Notes: generated by a model not told the origin, from the letters alone. A stretch of 64,000 nt of DNA from Hydrogenibacillus schlegelii (GCF_001653195.1 NZ_JXBB01000045.1:1-64000), one strand, 5' to 3'. Shown: positions 1 to 9,543, counted from the stretch's first letter. Program-made: numbers and translations.

Positions 1-121
1 GAGCCATCCGGTATCCCTCCTGGTGAAGTGGTTTCTTCTCCGTCTCACATTCTACCAAAGAGGGCCGGATGGCTCATTTTATGTTACCTGGACCATCCGT
101 TTTTACACATGATACCGGACA
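1..121. mobile_element. probable end of an insertion element abutting jetC
   Basis: This stretch is about 49% GC, well below the rest of the window. The motif CCATCCG occurs directly at 4-10 and 93-99 and inverted at 66-72. A perfect 11-bp inverted repeat joins 1-11 (GAGCCATCCGG) and 65-75, and an 8-bp one joins 9-16 and 111-118. Repeated short motifs in a low-GC block next to a truncated gene are typical of transposase-binding ends. The layout is reminiscent of IS21-type ends, but no transposase is in view, so the family is a guess. The boundary with jetC lies at about 110-121. The frame happens to stay open across it. Confidence 0.42.
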
Positions 122-2466
122 CGACTGACGATCTTGCTGCCGTCCTCACGGATTTCGCCGAATGGCCCGGGGCGGGAGGATGGGTGTGGAGCGACGCGGA
201 TCGGGAGCGGACCCGGCGCTTCATCGAAGGGGTCGGTGCCCTGAGGCATCGGATCGCCGCCGGGACGCCTCTTGATGCCGCATCTCAGTCTGCTTTTCTG
301 GAAGCGGGGACGGCGCTCGCCGACTGGCAGCGCCGGCTCGTCGAAGAACGCACGCGATTGGGCGATCGACTCCGGCAGCTGGATGAAGAGATCAAGCGGA
401 CCCGGGAGGAACTCGACCGCCTCCACCGGCGGCAGGTCACCTACCCGATCGAGGTGGAGCGGCTGAAGGCCCTGCTCGAAGAGCGTCTGGCGGGGCGTTC
501 TCCGGTCATCATCTTCTGCGAACGGATGGAAGTGCGCGATGAGGAATGGCGGAACGCCATCGAAGGGTATTTGAATACCCGGCGTTTCGATCTCCTCGTC
601 GCGCCGGAAGTCTTCGGCGAAGCGCTCCGCCTTTATGAGCGGGAAAAGAAGGCCCGGGGCATCGAGGGCGTCGGGCTCGTCGATACGGAAAAAGAACGGC
701 GTTATCTGGGGACGGCGCGGCGCGGGTCGCTGGCGGAAGAGCTGGAGACGCACGATCCGCTCGTCCAGGCGCACATCGATCACCTGCTCGGACAGGTGAT
801 GAAGGCCGACGATGAAGCGGCGCTTCGCGCGCACCGCACGGCGGTGACGCGGACGGGCATGGTCTATCACAACTTCGTCGCCCGTCAGTTGCGCAAAAAG
901 ACGTACGAAGAGCCGTTCATCGGCGAGAAGGCGATCCCCAGGCAGATCGAACGCCGCAAAGAAGCGTTGATTCGCCTTCGTGCGGACCGCGAGGGGCTGA
1001 GGGCGGCGTCGGCGGAGGTCGAATGGTGGGAAAAGCGTCTGAGCGAAAAGGTCGAGAAGTTCAGGTGGATGAAGGAACACCTCACGATCGCGGAAACGAT
1101 CGGCGAACTCCGTACTCACCTCGCCGAAGCGGAAGGTGAGCGCGCGGTGCTCCTGAGTTCCGACCTGTACAAGGAACTCGAGCGGCTTGAAGCGGATTAC
1201 CGCGGCTGGCGCAAAGAAGAACAGAAACTCAAGGAAGAAAATGCCGAATGGACGAAAAAAGCGTCGGAGCTTAAAGTCTTACGGGATCATGCGGAAGCGG
1301 ACGTTCGCACGGCGAAAGAGGCTCTGGAGCAAGCGACCGCCGTCGTTTCGGAGTGGCTTTCGGCGTACGGCGCGTACGTCGATACGGCGCGGGAGCGCCT
1401 GAAGGAGGCGTGGGGGGAAGAGGCCCCGTCCCCGTTCCAGGCGCCTGAGCCGTCGCCGGCATCGGCACGACGGCCGGAGACGGCCACACCGGCGCTGCAA
1501 GAAACGCTGGCCCGGAAGATCGACAACTGGGAGAACAACCGCAGGGGCAATTTGACGCGGAGCGTTCAGGCCTTTCAGGAGCTGGTCCGACAGCGGACGG
1601 AGTACAACCTGACCTATGGGTTTGTCGCTCCGGCGGACGCGCCGGACAACGCGGCTTTCGACCGACTGTTCGAGCAGCTCGAGCAGGTCGATCTGCCGGC
1701 CTACCGGGAGAAAGCGGAGGCGGCGCGCCGGCAGTCGGAAGAGGAGTTCAAAGCGAGTTTCGTCTTTCAGCTGAGGGAAGCGCTGCAGGCGGCGAAGAGC
1801 GAGTTCGAGGAACTCAACTACGCGCTTCGGCATTTCCCCTTTTCCGATGACCGGTATGCCTTTGAAGTCAAGGCGCACCCGCGAATGAAAGCCTTCTATG
1901 ACGCGGTCATGGACCCCTTTTTGCTCGAGCGCGACGAAGTGCCGTCGCTGTTCGCTCCGTCGGAAGACGAGCGCGCGCAGGTGCTCGCGGGACTGTTTGA
2001 AAGGCTCGTCCGCGGAGAGGAAGGGGACCTCGAAACGTTCACGAACTACCAAAATTACCTGGATTTTGATCTGGTCATCTCGAATTCGGCCGGGAGCTAC
2101 CGATTCTCCAAATACCTGCGTGAAAAATCGGGCGGGGAGACGCAGACGCCGTTTTACATCGCCATTCTCGCTTCGTTTTATCACCTGTACCGTTCCCGAA
2201 AGACGCTGCGCCTCGTCGTCTTTGACGAAGCGTTCAACAAGATGGACGAAGCGCGCATCGAGGCCAGCCTGAAGCTGATCAAACAGCTCGAACTCCAGCT
2301 CATCGCCGTCGCGCCGGATGAAAAAATGCAGCATATGTTTCCGCACATGACGACGACGCTCGTCGTCAGCCGGGTGGGATATCGTTCGTTTGTCGATCCG
2401 CTTTTCTATGTCCCGGCCGGCGAAGCCGCCGGAGACGATCGCGGAGAGGTCGATGCCGATGAATGA
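28..2466 (+). pseudogene. jetC: Wadjet SMC-like ATPase JetC, 5'-truncated (N-terminal head missing)
   Basis: JetC is the SMC (MksB-like) ATPase of the Wadjet system, which recognises and removes small circular plasmids together with JetA, JetB and the nuclease JetD. What remains: part of the first coiled coil (about nt 250-480), a hinge-like globular part (about 490-950), the second coiled coil (about 950-1900) and the C-terminal ATPase head. The head has an ABC signature-like KSGGETQTPFY and a Walker B strand LRLVVFDEAFNKMD near nt 2130-2250. The N-terminal head with Walker A, expected roughly 300 residues further upstream, is absent. The frame instead runs into low-GC repeat-bearing DNA before about nt 112. 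Family members are about 1,100 residues, against roughly 785 here. The GTG at 28 is only the first possible start and lies in the foreign-looking segment. The gene overlaps jetD by 8 bp. A truncated ATPase without Walker A should not work, so I infer a broken gene. Confidence 0.72.
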
Positions 2467-3886
2467 AGCAACCTTTAAGCGTGCGTTCCAGGAACGGCTG
2501 CTCGGGGAGCTGTTGGACCGCTATGAACGGAGCGTGCGGCGCCGCCCGGACCACCGGCCGGAGGGGCATCGGCCGGGGGCCCGTCGCCCGCAGCTGGTTT
2601 TGCGGAAGAGTGCTTTTTGGACGGATTATACGGACGAAATGGACTACAAAAAGCGGGTTTGGATGAATGACGTCTGCCGGGCGCTCGCCGCCGCCGGCGT
2701 TCTTTCGCTCAAATGGGAGCGCTTTCGAGAGGGTGACATGCTCGAACGGGTGCAGCTGGAATGGGGCGGGATCGACGCCGCCTATCGTCTGATCGGGCGC
2801 GATCCGTATGACGCCGTGCTCGAGCGCCTGCGGTCGGTGCTGAGCCCCCTTCAGGATCATCCGTGGACATGGGTGCGCGACCTGTGGGTGGAGATCGACG
2901 GACGGCTTGCGGAACACCGTCGGCCTTCGGCCCCGTTTGACGATCCGGAGGCGGCCGCTCCCTTCGTCCGGGTGCTTTTGACATTGCCGCATGTCGACGA
3001 AGACGGCGAACTGAAGCGCCTGTTCAGCCAGCGGCTGTTTGGCGACAGCAAATATTTTGAGCGCCACGTCGAGCGACGCTTGTTGATGCTTTTAAAACGG
3101 CATGCGCCAACGGACTTCCTGGCGTGGGATCCCGACCATGAAGCGTCAGACGACGGTCCTCAAAGTCGTGAAGTGCTCCTCGACAGCGTGGGCATCCTCG
3201 ACAATCCGGGCTCCCTCTGGTTGAACGGACCGATCGTTCTTAAAACCCGGCGGCAGGGAAATGGGCAGGCGGCGGAAGGCCCGCCCGCCCATCGCGTTTC
3301 TGCCTCAGAAAAGCGGCCGAACCTCGAAGAACGGTTGAACTTCGAGGCCCTATCCGGCGGCGTCGGCCTGTCCTCATCGTTCCTTCGCCGGTCGGAGATC
3401 GTCGGCCTGGACGCCGAACGCGTCGTTTTGATCGAAAACTGGACCAGCTTTCATCAATGGGTGCATGAACGCGCCGGAGCACCGGAGCTTGTCATCTATA
3501 CCGGCGGCTTTCCGCGCCGGATCGTGCAGCGGTTTTTGGCGCAACTGGCGTCCTATCGGGCAGAGAGCGCATCGGCGCGGGGCATTCCCGTCTATCACTG
3601 GGGAGACATCGACATCGGCGGGATCCGGATCGTTTCGTTTTTGAAAACGCGTTTTTTCCCGGATCTCATTCCGCTGCTCATGGACGTCGAGACGCTGGAG
3701 GCGTACCGGGATCGGGCCATGGCCGTCGATGAAGGGTATGCACGAACGGCGGCGGCGCTCCATGACGATCCGCGCTATGAGGCATGGCGTCCGGTCTTGC
3801 GGTGGATCGCCGACCGCCGCCTCCGGCTGGAGCAGGAAAGCATCGATTCGGTCAAAGATGCGCTCGAACGCAGGGGTCGGATGTAG
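2459..3886 (+). CDS. jetD: Wadjet nuclease subunit JetD (Toprim domain)
   Basis: 475 residues. JetD is the Toprim nuclease of Wadjet that cleaves DNA extruded by the JetABC SMC complex. The C-terminal third has the family hallmarks: a Toprim glutamate in VLIENW (about E326) and the DxD strand YHWGDIDIGG (about D383 and D385). The N-terminal part (about 1-290) matches the less conserved DNA-binding arm region. The ATG at 2459 is chosen because a GAGAGG sits 9 bp upstream, and it gives an 8-bp overlap with the jetC stop. The frame is intact with its catalytic residues, unlike its partner jetC. JetA and JetB would lie left of the window. With JetC damaged, JetD is probably an orphan unless a second copy of the locus exists. 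Family assignment is firm; activity is not established. Confidence 0.85.
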   Translation: MNEATFKRAFQERLLGELLDRYERSVRRRPDHRPEGHRPGARRPQLVLRKSAFWTDYTDEMDYKKRVWMNDVCRALAAAGVLSLKWERFREGDMLERVQLEWGGIDAAYRLIGRDPYDAVLERLRSVLSPLQDHPWTWVRDLWVEIDGRLAEHRRPSAPFDDPEAAAPFVRVLLTLPHVDEDGELKRLFSQRLFGDSKYFERHVERRLLMLLKRHAPTDFLAWDPDHEASDDGPQSREVLLDSVGILDNPGSLWLNGPIVLKTRRQGNGQAAEGPPAHRVSASEKRPNLEERLNFEALSGGVGLSSSFLRRSEIVGLDAERVVLIENWTSFHQWVHERAGAPELVIYTGGFPRRIVQRFLAQLASYRAESASARGIPVYHWGDIDIGGIRIVSFLKTRFFPDLIPLLMDVETLEAYRDRAMAVDEGYARTAAALHDDPRYEAWRPVLRWIADRRLRLEQESIDSVKDALERRGRM

Positions 3887-4110
3887 CGTCCGGTTGAATG
3901 GCTCGGTCTTGTTCGTCGGCATGAAGCGGCGGCTTGACCACGCGCGAGCGTTCGTGGAGCGGGCGGAGTGACGATGCTTCTTGCGAGCCCCATTCGGGAG
4001 GACATCGAGGCGCTGAGCGACCTCTCTTGAAGGAACGGCAAAAAACCGGCCAAATCGGCGATCCGCCCAAAAAAACGGCGATCTGCCAAAAGGAGCAAAG
4101 GGGGTCCGGC
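3887..4110. other. gap after jetD, no convincing gene
   Basis: No convincing coding sequence is visible. Two tiny open frames follow each other (about 3921-3971 and 3974-4030), with plausible composition but no recognisable product; they may be relics. Near 4040-4092 there is an A-rich imperfect direct repeat built on CGGCGATCYGCC followed by A runs. Confidence 0.4.
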
Positions 4111-4842
4111 ATGTTCGAGCGCCGCGGAGGGGTGCGCCCGCTTTTGATCGGGCTGGTCGGAGCGATGGCGGTGGCGCTTTTCGGGATGCTGATTCGATGG
4201 GGCCCGTTTTTTAAGGAGCCTTCCCCCCCGACCGTGGAACCGGAACCGCTTTTTGCGCTTTCGAGCGACAAGAAGCCTTCCCTGTCCGGTCCCCCCGCCA
4301 ATGACTTTTCCACGTATCCCGGTCGTCCGAACGTCCGCATTGTCACCGTTTCGATCGACCTTGATCCGTCGATGCATCGATGGAGCCATCCGCTTGAACG
4401 GCCGACCCTGGACGAACTGAACCGGAAGCTCGATCATCCGGCATCTTCCCTCGATGTCTCGGCGGCTTGCGGGATCAAAGGCGAACCGCCGATCTCGAAA
4501 GCGTCGGCGACCGCTGTTTCGGGTGGATCGGATGCGGAGGGAGAAAAAGCCGCACAGACGCACGCTCTAGGCACGACCTTTCGAGAAGCCGTTCCTTATC
4601 GTTTCGGGAGCTCCGAAGGCATTTCGATCTCGAAGGTGCTGCAGGCGTTTTCCGTTCCGAATCCGCCGGAAATCCGCCTCGACGGGACCCAAACCCTCAG
4701 CTTCGCGGCCGAGCCGGGGAAAGTCTGGGAGATGGAAGTGCTGCCGTATTATACCGTCTATCATATAAGCTTCCAAAAACCGGCGGGACGCGCCTGGCTT
4801 TGGGTGCCCGCCGGGGTGTGTGCGATCGGTTATGGGATGTGA
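4111..4842 (+). CDS. hypothetical single-span membrane-anchored protein
   Basis: I do not recognise this protein (243 residues). A short basic start (MFERRGGVRP) is followed by one hydrophobic segment at about residues 11-28 (LLIGLVGAMAVALFGMLI), then a Pro-rich stretch and a soluble remainder, so it is probably anchored with the bulk outside the cell. No lipobox or catalytic motif was found. The ATG at 4111 is preferred over upstream starts because the residues before it are low-complexity and an AAAGGGGG lies about 7 bp ahead. It follows jetD by 224 bp in the same direction and is less GC-rich than the core genes, so it could belong to the same acquired segment. That link is inference only. 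Confidence 0.55.
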   Translation: MFERRGGVRPLLIGLVGAMAVALFGMLIRWGPFFKEPSPPTVEPEPLFALSSDKKPSLSGPPANDFSTYPGRPNVRIVTVSIDLDPSMHRWSHPLERPTLDELNRKLDHPASSLDVSAACGIKGEPPISKASATAVSGGSDAEGEKAAQTHALGTTFREAVPYRFGSSEGISISKVLQAFSVPNPPEIRLDGTQTLSFAAEPGKVWEMEVLPYYTVYHISFQKPAGRAWLWVPAGVCAIGYGM

Positions 4843-5024
4843 CTTCTTCGAAGTCGCGGACCGGGCCGGCCATCTCCTCGAAGGCTTCGACGATGAAGCG
4901 GTCGGGAGCCCGAGGTTCCGCGCTGCCGCGCCTCCGTGATTTGGTGGAGCTCCTCGGCAACACGGAGGTCGAAATCGCGCTCCGAAAAAACGTCTCGGCG
5001 TCACGGCCGGAGGGGCCCGGGTTT
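4843..5024. other. intergenic stretch with possible coding relics
   Basis: No intact gene. Short frames such as one from ATG 4832 (MGCDFFEVADRAGHLL) and another near 4930-5000 (LVELLGNTEVEIALR) read like protein but are in different frames and short. They may be remnants of a decayed gene; I cannot name it. Confidence 0.3.
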
Positions 5025-5053
5025 TTTCCACCGCGGGAAAAAAGCGGTATAAT
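5025..5053 (+). promoter_or_regulatory. sigma-A-like promoter of cysK
   Basis: A perfect -10 TATAAT at 5048-5053 lies 17 bp after a weak -35 TTTCCA (5025-5030). It stands about 53 bp before the cysK start and is the only convincing promoter in this gap. Confidence 0.6.
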
Positions 5054-5106
5054 AAGGCGGTAACCCGAAGCGACAAAACGAAAGCCGCTGAAAGCGAGGG
5101 AGCGCC

Positions 5107-6057
5107 ATGCGGGCCGCGCACCCGGCGGTCGTCGACCATATTTACGAGCTCATCGGCGGGACGCCGCTTGTCAAGCTGAACCGCCTCATCACCGAGCGGC
5201 ACGCCGACATTTACGTCAAGCTCGAGTACTTCAACCCGAGCGGCAGCGTCAAAGACCGGGCCGCTTACTATATGATCAAGACGGCGGAAGAAGAAGGTCG
5301 GATCGCCCCCGGCAAGACGACGATCATCGAGCCGACGTCCGGCAACACCGGCATCGGGCTGGCGATGGTGGCGGCGGCGAAAGGCTACCGCTGCATCCTC
5401 GTCATGCCGGAGGGGAGCACCGTCGAGCGGATCAAGTTGCTTCAGGCCTACGGGGCGGAGGTCGTGCTCACGCCGAAAGAGAAAAAAATGCCCGGCGCGG
5501 TGGAGAAGGCCCGGGAACTTGCGGCCCAGATCCCCGACAGCTTTATCCCGATGCAGTTCGAAAATCCCGCCAATCCCCAGGCGCACCGGGAGACGACGGC
5601 CCGGGAGATCCTGGCGCAGGTGGCGGCCCTTGGCCGTCGTCTCGACGGGTTCGTCGCCACCGCCGGCACCGGCGGGACGATCACGGGGACCGGGGAGGTG
5701 CTGAAGCGGGTTTTCCCCGACCTCGTCATCGCCGTCGTCGAGCCGAAGACGTCGCCGGTCCTCTCCGGCGGCTCCCCCGGCCCCCACAAGCTCGTCGGGA
5801 CAAGCCCCGGCTTCATCCCCCCGATTTTGAACCGCTCGGTCTACGACCACATCTTCCTCGTCGAAGACGACGAGGCGTACGCCATCACCCGGCGTCTCGC
5901 CCGGGAGGAGGGCATTCTCGTCGGCCCGTCGTCGGGGGCGGCGGTCTTTGCCGCCCTGAAGCTCGCCGAGATGCTCGGGCCGGGAAAGCTCGTCGTGAGC
6001 ATGACCGCCGATACCGGGGAACGATACTTGTCGAGCGACGTTTTTCCGGCCGACTGA
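5107..6057 (+). CDS. cysK: cysteine synthase A (O-acetylserine sulfhydrylase)
   Basis: 316 residues, the usual length. It makes L-cysteine from O-acetylserine and sulfide using pyridoxal phosphate in the cytoplasm. Visible motifs: the cofactor lysine in NPSGSVKDR (K49), the substrate loop PTSGNTG (about 78-84), the phosphate-binding GTGGTITG (about 181-188) and the C-terminal GPSSGAA. The ATG at 5107 has GAGGGAG about 5 bp upstream. It is monocistronic by spacing, with its own promoter. A CBS- or CysM-like role cannot be excluded from sequence alone, but motifs and length fit CysK. Confidence 0.93.
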   Translation: MRAAHPAVVDHIYELIGGTPLVKLNRLITERHADIYVKLEYFNPSGSVKDRAAYYMIKTAEEEGRIAPGKTTIIEPTSGNTGIGLAMVAAAKGYRCILVMPEGSTVERIKLLQAYGAEVVLTPKEKKMPGAVEKARELAAQIPDSFIPMQFENPANPQAHRETTAREILAQVAALGRRLDGFVATAGTGGTITGTGEVLKRVFPDLVIAVVEPKTSPVLSGGSPGPHKLVGTSPGFIPPILNRSVYDHIFLVEDDEAYAITRRLAREEGILVGPSSGAAVFAALKLAEMLGPGKLVVSMTADTGERYLSSDVFPAD

Positions 6058-6194
6058 GGTCCGAGCGGCTCCTTTCGGCCGCCGTTTGGCCGCCGCCCTT
6101 CCGGTCGCGGACGTCCCGCCGCTTCCCGGCCGGTCGCCGGACCTTTCAATCTTCGGAAGCTAAGACGCTAAGCGGAAGCGAAGAAGCTAAGAAG

Positions 6195-7592
6195 GTGTTG
6201 CGGTTGCGGGCCTGGCTCATCTTCGCCATCGTGACGACGGGGACGTTCATGATCAACGTCGACATGAGCGTCCTGAACGTCGCGCTGCCGACGCTGCAGG
6301 CGGAATTTCATACGCGGCTCGAGACGCTTTCGTGGGTCATCGTCGCCTATCTCATGATCATCACCGGGACGCTTCCCTTGATCGGCAAGCTTTCCGACCT
6401 CTACGGTCGAAAGCCCTTTTTTATCGCCGGAGTGACGCTCTTCGGCGGCTTTGCGGCCCTGGCGGCGCTGGCGAAAAGCCTCCCCGCCCTCATCGTCTAT
6501 CGCCTCGGCATGGGCATCGGAAGCGCCCTCATCCAGGCCAACGTCATGTCGATCGTCGCCGATACGTTCCCGCCGGGGGAGCGGGGCCGGCCGATGGGGA
6601 TGATCGGGAGCGTCGTCGCCGTCGGCACGATCGTCGGGCCGGCGATGGGCGGATTTCTTTTGCACTACTTCGGCTGGCCGGCGATCTTTTGGATCAACGT
6701 CCCGTTCAGCCTTTTAGCGGCCGCCGGGGCCTGGGTGTTTTTGGAAAATCGGCGACCGGCTTCCCCGTCCGTCGTCCGGGAACAGATCGACGTCCTCGGC
6801 GCGACGTATTTTTTGATCGCCGTTTCGGCCTTGATGCAGGGGCTGAACGGCTTAAGCCGCCTTTCCTTCTTCAGCGCCCCGTCTTTGGCCGCCTTTGGCA
6901 CGTCGGCCCTCTTCTGGGTCCTCTACATCGTCCGGAGCCTCCGGGTTCCCGAGCCGCTCATCCACCTCGGCCTGTTCCGCATCCCGACGTTTGCCGTCGG
7001 CAACGCGACGGGGCTTTTGTCGTACGTCCTCATCGGCTTTCCCCAGATCGTGCTCCCGTACTATCTGCACCTCGTCCGCGGCTACACCTCCGACCGGATC
7101 GGCCTCGTCATCACCGCCCAGGCGGTGGCCATGATCGTCGCCTCAACCGTCGCCGGCGGGTTGGCGGATCGCCGGGGCACGCGGCTGCCGTCGCTCATCG
7201 GGCTTGCCGTATCGGCCGCCGCCTTCGGCATCCTCGCCCTTCTCGGGCCGCGGACGCCGGTCGGTTTCGTCGTCGCCGGGCTTGCCCTCTTCGGCGTCGG
7301 CATGGGCTTTTTCCAGCCGCCCAACAACGTCGCCGTCCTCGAGAGCGTCCCGAAAGAGGCGACGGGGCTCACCGGCGGCATCATCGCCACCGTCCGCAAC
7401 CTCGGCCGGGTGCTCGGGGTCGCGGTGGCGACGTTTCTCTTCGACCGGGTCGGCGGGCCCGACGGAGCGGCGGAAGCGGTGGTGGGGGTGCGGGTCGTCA
7501 TGCTCGTCGGCCTCGCCCTTTCGCTGTTCGCCTGGGGGCTTACGTTTGTCGGACAGGGGCAAAGGCATCTTGCACCGGCGCGGAAGTTGTGA
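6195..7592 (+). CDS. MFS drug/proton antiporter, DHA2 (EmrB/QacA) type
   Basis: 465 residues, almost entirely hydrophobic helices; a multi-span inner-membrane exporter. The first helix carries the DHA2 signature NVDMSVLNVALPTLQ; the loop between helices 2 and 3 has GKLSDLYGRKP (MFS motif A); antiporter motif C-like GTIVGPAMGGFL is at about 148-159. Such proteins expel toxic organic compounds using the proton gradient; the substrate cannot be read from sequence. The start is uncertain: GTG 6195, TTG 6198 or TTG 6204. The last has AGAAGG 8 bp upstream and is attractive. The 137-bp gap to cysK shows only small GCTAAG repeats near 6160-6190. The 3' end contains the promoter for the rimP operon. 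Confidence 0.85.
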   Translation: MLRLRAWLIFAIVTTGTFMINVDMSVLNVALPTLQAEFHTRLETLSWVIVAYLMIITGTLPLIGKLSDLYGRKPFFIAGVTLFGGFAALAALAKSLPALIVYRLGMGIGSALIQANVMSIVADTFPPGERGRPMGMIGSVVAVGTIVGPAMGGFLLHYFGWPAIFWINVPFSLLAAAGAWVFLENRRPASPSVVREQIDVLGATYFLIAVSALMQGLNGLSRLSFFSAPSLAAFGTSALFWVLYIVRSLRVPEPLIHLGLFRIPTFAVGNATGLLSYVLIGFPQIVLPYYLHLVRGYTSDRIGLVITAQAVAMIVASTVAGGLADRRGTRLPSLIGLAVSAAAFGILALLGPRTPVGFVVAGLALFGVGMGFFQPPNNVAVLESVPKEATGLTGGIIATVRNLGRVLGVAVATFLFDRVGGPDGAAEAVVGVRVVMLVGLALSLFAWGLTFVGQGQRHLAPARKL

Positions 7593-7598
7593 TACAGT
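7570..7598 (+). promoter_or_regulatory. candidate promoter of the rimP-nusA-infB operon
   Basis: An extended -10 (TGATACAGT, hexamer at 7593-7598) is 17 bp downstream of a weak -35 TTGCAC (7570-7575). It overlaps the stop codon of the upstream MFS gene and precedes the hairpin in the rimP leader. Confidence 0.45.
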
Positions 7599-7629
7599 GA
7601 AAGCGGGAGATGTTATAAGTGACCGCGTT

Positions 7630-7658
7630 AAGAGTGGGCGCGCCCACTCTTCGTTTTT
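7630..7658 (+). promoter_or_regulatory. rimP leader hairpin, attenuator-like
   Basis: A perfect 22-bp palindrome (7630-7651, half-site AAGAGTGGGCG) is followed by CG and six T residues, the form of an intrinsic terminator, but it sits between the operon promoter and rimP. From memory, similar GAGTGGG hairpins precede rimP in many Bacillota, so it is more likely a conserved leader attenuator than the end of the MFS gene. It could serve both roles. Confidence 0.65.
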
Positions 7659-7677
7659 TGTATGAGGAGGTGTCGCT

Positions 7678-8136
7678 TTGGACCGCCGGGCCGTCGAGGC
7701 CAAAGTGGAGTCGCTGGCGCTCCCGCTCCTTCAGCGGATGGGGCTGGAGCTCGTCCATCTGGAGTTCGTCAAAGAACACGGCGTCCGCTACCTCAGGATT
7801 TTCGTCGACAAGCCGGGCGGCATCGGCGTCGACGAGCTCGCCCGGGTGAACGAAGCCTTAAGCCGGCGTCTGGACGACGAAGATCCGATTTCGGAAAGTT
7901 ACATCCTCGAAGTTTCGTCTCCCGGGGCGGAGCGGGTCCTCAAGACCGATCGGGAGTTCGCCTGGGCGGAGGGCAAATTCGTCCGCATCGAAACGCGGGA
8001 GCCGGTCGACGGGGCCACCGTCTTCGAGGGGACGCTTCGGTCGGGGGCCGATCCGCTCGTCGTCGAGGTGGACGGCCGGCCGGTGGCCATCCCCCGGGCT
8101 CAGGTCAAGCTGGCCCGCCGGGCGATGATCGGCTGA
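7678..8136 (+). CDS. rimP: ribosome maturation factor RimP
   Basis: 152 residues, typical length. RimP binds the 30S precursor and assists maturation of its head. The N-terminal domain contains LVHLEFVKEHGVRYLRIFVDKPGGIGVDE, continuing to LEVSSPGAERVL, the most conserved block of the family; the SH3-like C-terminal domain follows from about residue 85. The TTG start at 7678 has AGGAGGTG 5 bp upstream. It is the first gene of the rimP-nusA-rnpM-ylxQ-infB-rbfA operon, downstream of the leader hairpin. Confidence 0.95.
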   Translation: MDRRAVEAKVESLALPLLQRMGLELVHLEFVKEHGVRYLRIFVDKPGGIGVDELARVNEALSRRLDDEDPISESYILEVSSPGAERVLKTDREFAWAEGKFVRIETREPVDGATVFEGTLRSGADPLVVEVDGRPVAIPRAQVKLARRAMIG

Positions 8137-8208
8137 GCGGTGCACGAAGCCCGGAAGAGACCGGCAGCGCCGCGCGACGGCGGCTACGGGAGGTAAGGAG
8201 GGGGCGCG

Positions 8209-9540
8209 ATGCGCGTCGATTTCTTGAGCGCGATCGAGGATCTCGAACGAGAAAAAGGCATCGACAAGGCCGTTCTGATCGAAGCGATCAAGCAGGCCCT
8301 CATCGCCGCTTACAAAAAAAATTACAACACGGCGCAAAACGTCCGGGTCGAGATCGACGAGGCGACCGGCCGCATCCGGGTGCTTGCGCAAAAGACGGTC
8401 GTGGAAGCGGTCGAAGATCCGCGGCTCGAGATCGATCTCGATTCGGCCCGGCGGATCCACCCGGCCGCCGGCGTCGGCGACGTCATCGAGGAAGAGGTGA
8501 CGCCGAAAGACTTCGGCCGGGTCGCCGCCCAGACGGCGAAAAACGTCGTCACCCAGCGCATCCGGGAAGTCGAACGGGGGCTCATCTACCAGGAGTACGC
8601 CGAACGGGAAACCGAACTGATCATCGGCCTCGTCCAGCGGATCGACGGAAAAAACGTCTACGTCGAGCTCGGCAAAACCGAAGGCATCCTCCCCTTTTCG
8701 GACCTCCTGCCCGGCGATGTGATCACGCCCGGCGAGCGGGTCAAGGCGGTGATCGTCCGGGTCGAGCGAGGGACAAAGGGCCCGCAAATTTTTCTCTCTC
8801 GGACGGATCCCCAGTTTTTGCGGCGGCTTTTTGAACGGGAAGTGCCCGAGATCTACGACGGCACGGTGGAGATCAAGGCGATCGCCCGCGAGCCGGGCGA
8901 CCGGTCGAAGGTCGCCGTCTTTGCCCGGGACCCGAACGTCGATCCGATCGGCGCTTGCGTCGGCCCCCGTGGAAGCCGCGTGCAGGCGATCGTCGACGAG
9001 CTCGGCGGCGAGAAGATCGACATCGTCCGCTGGTCCAAGGACCCGGCGGAGTTCGTCAAAAACGCCCTCTCCCCGGCGAAGGTGAGCGCCGTCACCGTTC
9101 AGGCGGGGGACCGGACGGCCCGGGTCGTCGTCCCGGACAACCAGCTTTCCCTCGCCATCGGGAAAAAAGGCCAGAACGCCCGTCTGGCGGCCAAGCTCAC
9201 CGGCCTGCGGATCGACATCAAGAGCGAAACCCAGATGCGGGAGCTGGCGGAGTCCGCTTCGACGGACGGATCTTCGGCGAAAACGGCTTCGCCGGCCGGG
9301 GCGCCGGTGGACGAAGCGCCGGCGGAAGGGACGGCGGCAGGCGGATTGCCGAACGAAGCGCCGGCGTCCGCCTCGGTTCCGGCGGGCGACCGGACGGATG
9401 CCCCCGGGCGGACGGACGATCGGGCCGGGATGGGCGAGGCGGGCGCATTTCCGCCTGAAGGATCGGCAGCGGGGTCGGAAGCCGAGGCGGCGCTTCCCGC
9501 GACGCTGGCCGGCGGCGAAGGGCGGGCGAAGGAGGGGTGA
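8209..9540 (+). CDS. nusA: transcription termination/antitermination factor NusA
   Basis: 443 residues. NusA binds RNA polymerase and nascent RNA and controls pausing, termination and antitermination. Order: N-terminal polymerase-binding domain (about 1-125), S1 domain (about 132-200), KH1 with [11 protein letters not shown] (about 247-257) and KH2 with [18 protein letters not shown] (about 315-335). After about residue 350 comes a 90-residue Ala/Gly/Pro/Asp-rich tail that typical Bacillus NusA (about 370 residues) lacks; it does not resemble the acidic repeats of proteobacterial NusA. The ATG at 8209 follows AAGGAGGGG. Second gene of the operon. Confidence 0.96.
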   Translation: MRVDFLSAIEDLEREKGIDKAVLIEAIKQALIAAYKKNYNTAQNVRVEIDEATGRIRVLAQKTVVEAVEDPRLEIDLDSARRIHPAAGVGDVIEEEVTPKDFGRVAAQTAKNVVTQRIREVERGLIYQEYAERETELIIGLVQRIDGKNVYVELGKTEGILPFSDLLPGDVITPGERVKAVIVRVERGTKGPQIFLSRTDPQFLRRLFEREVPEIYDGTVEIKAIAREPGDRSKVAVFARDPNVDPIGACVGPRGSRVQAIVDELGGEKIDIVRWSKDPAEFVKNALSPAKVSAVTVQAGDRTARVVVPDNQLSLAIGKKGQNARLAAKLTGLRIDIKSETQMRELAESASTDGSSAKTASPAGAPVDEAPAEGTAAGGLPNEAPASASVPAGDRTDAPGRTDDRAGMGEAGAFPPEGSAAGSEAEAALPATLAGGEGRAKEG

Positions 9541-9543
9541 GGC

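Noticed and set aside
4832-4930. Small frame FFEVADRAGHLLEGFDDEA after the membrane protein gene
   Set aside because: No SD, overlaps the preceding gene and stops after about 35 codons; perhaps a relic but not a supportable gene.
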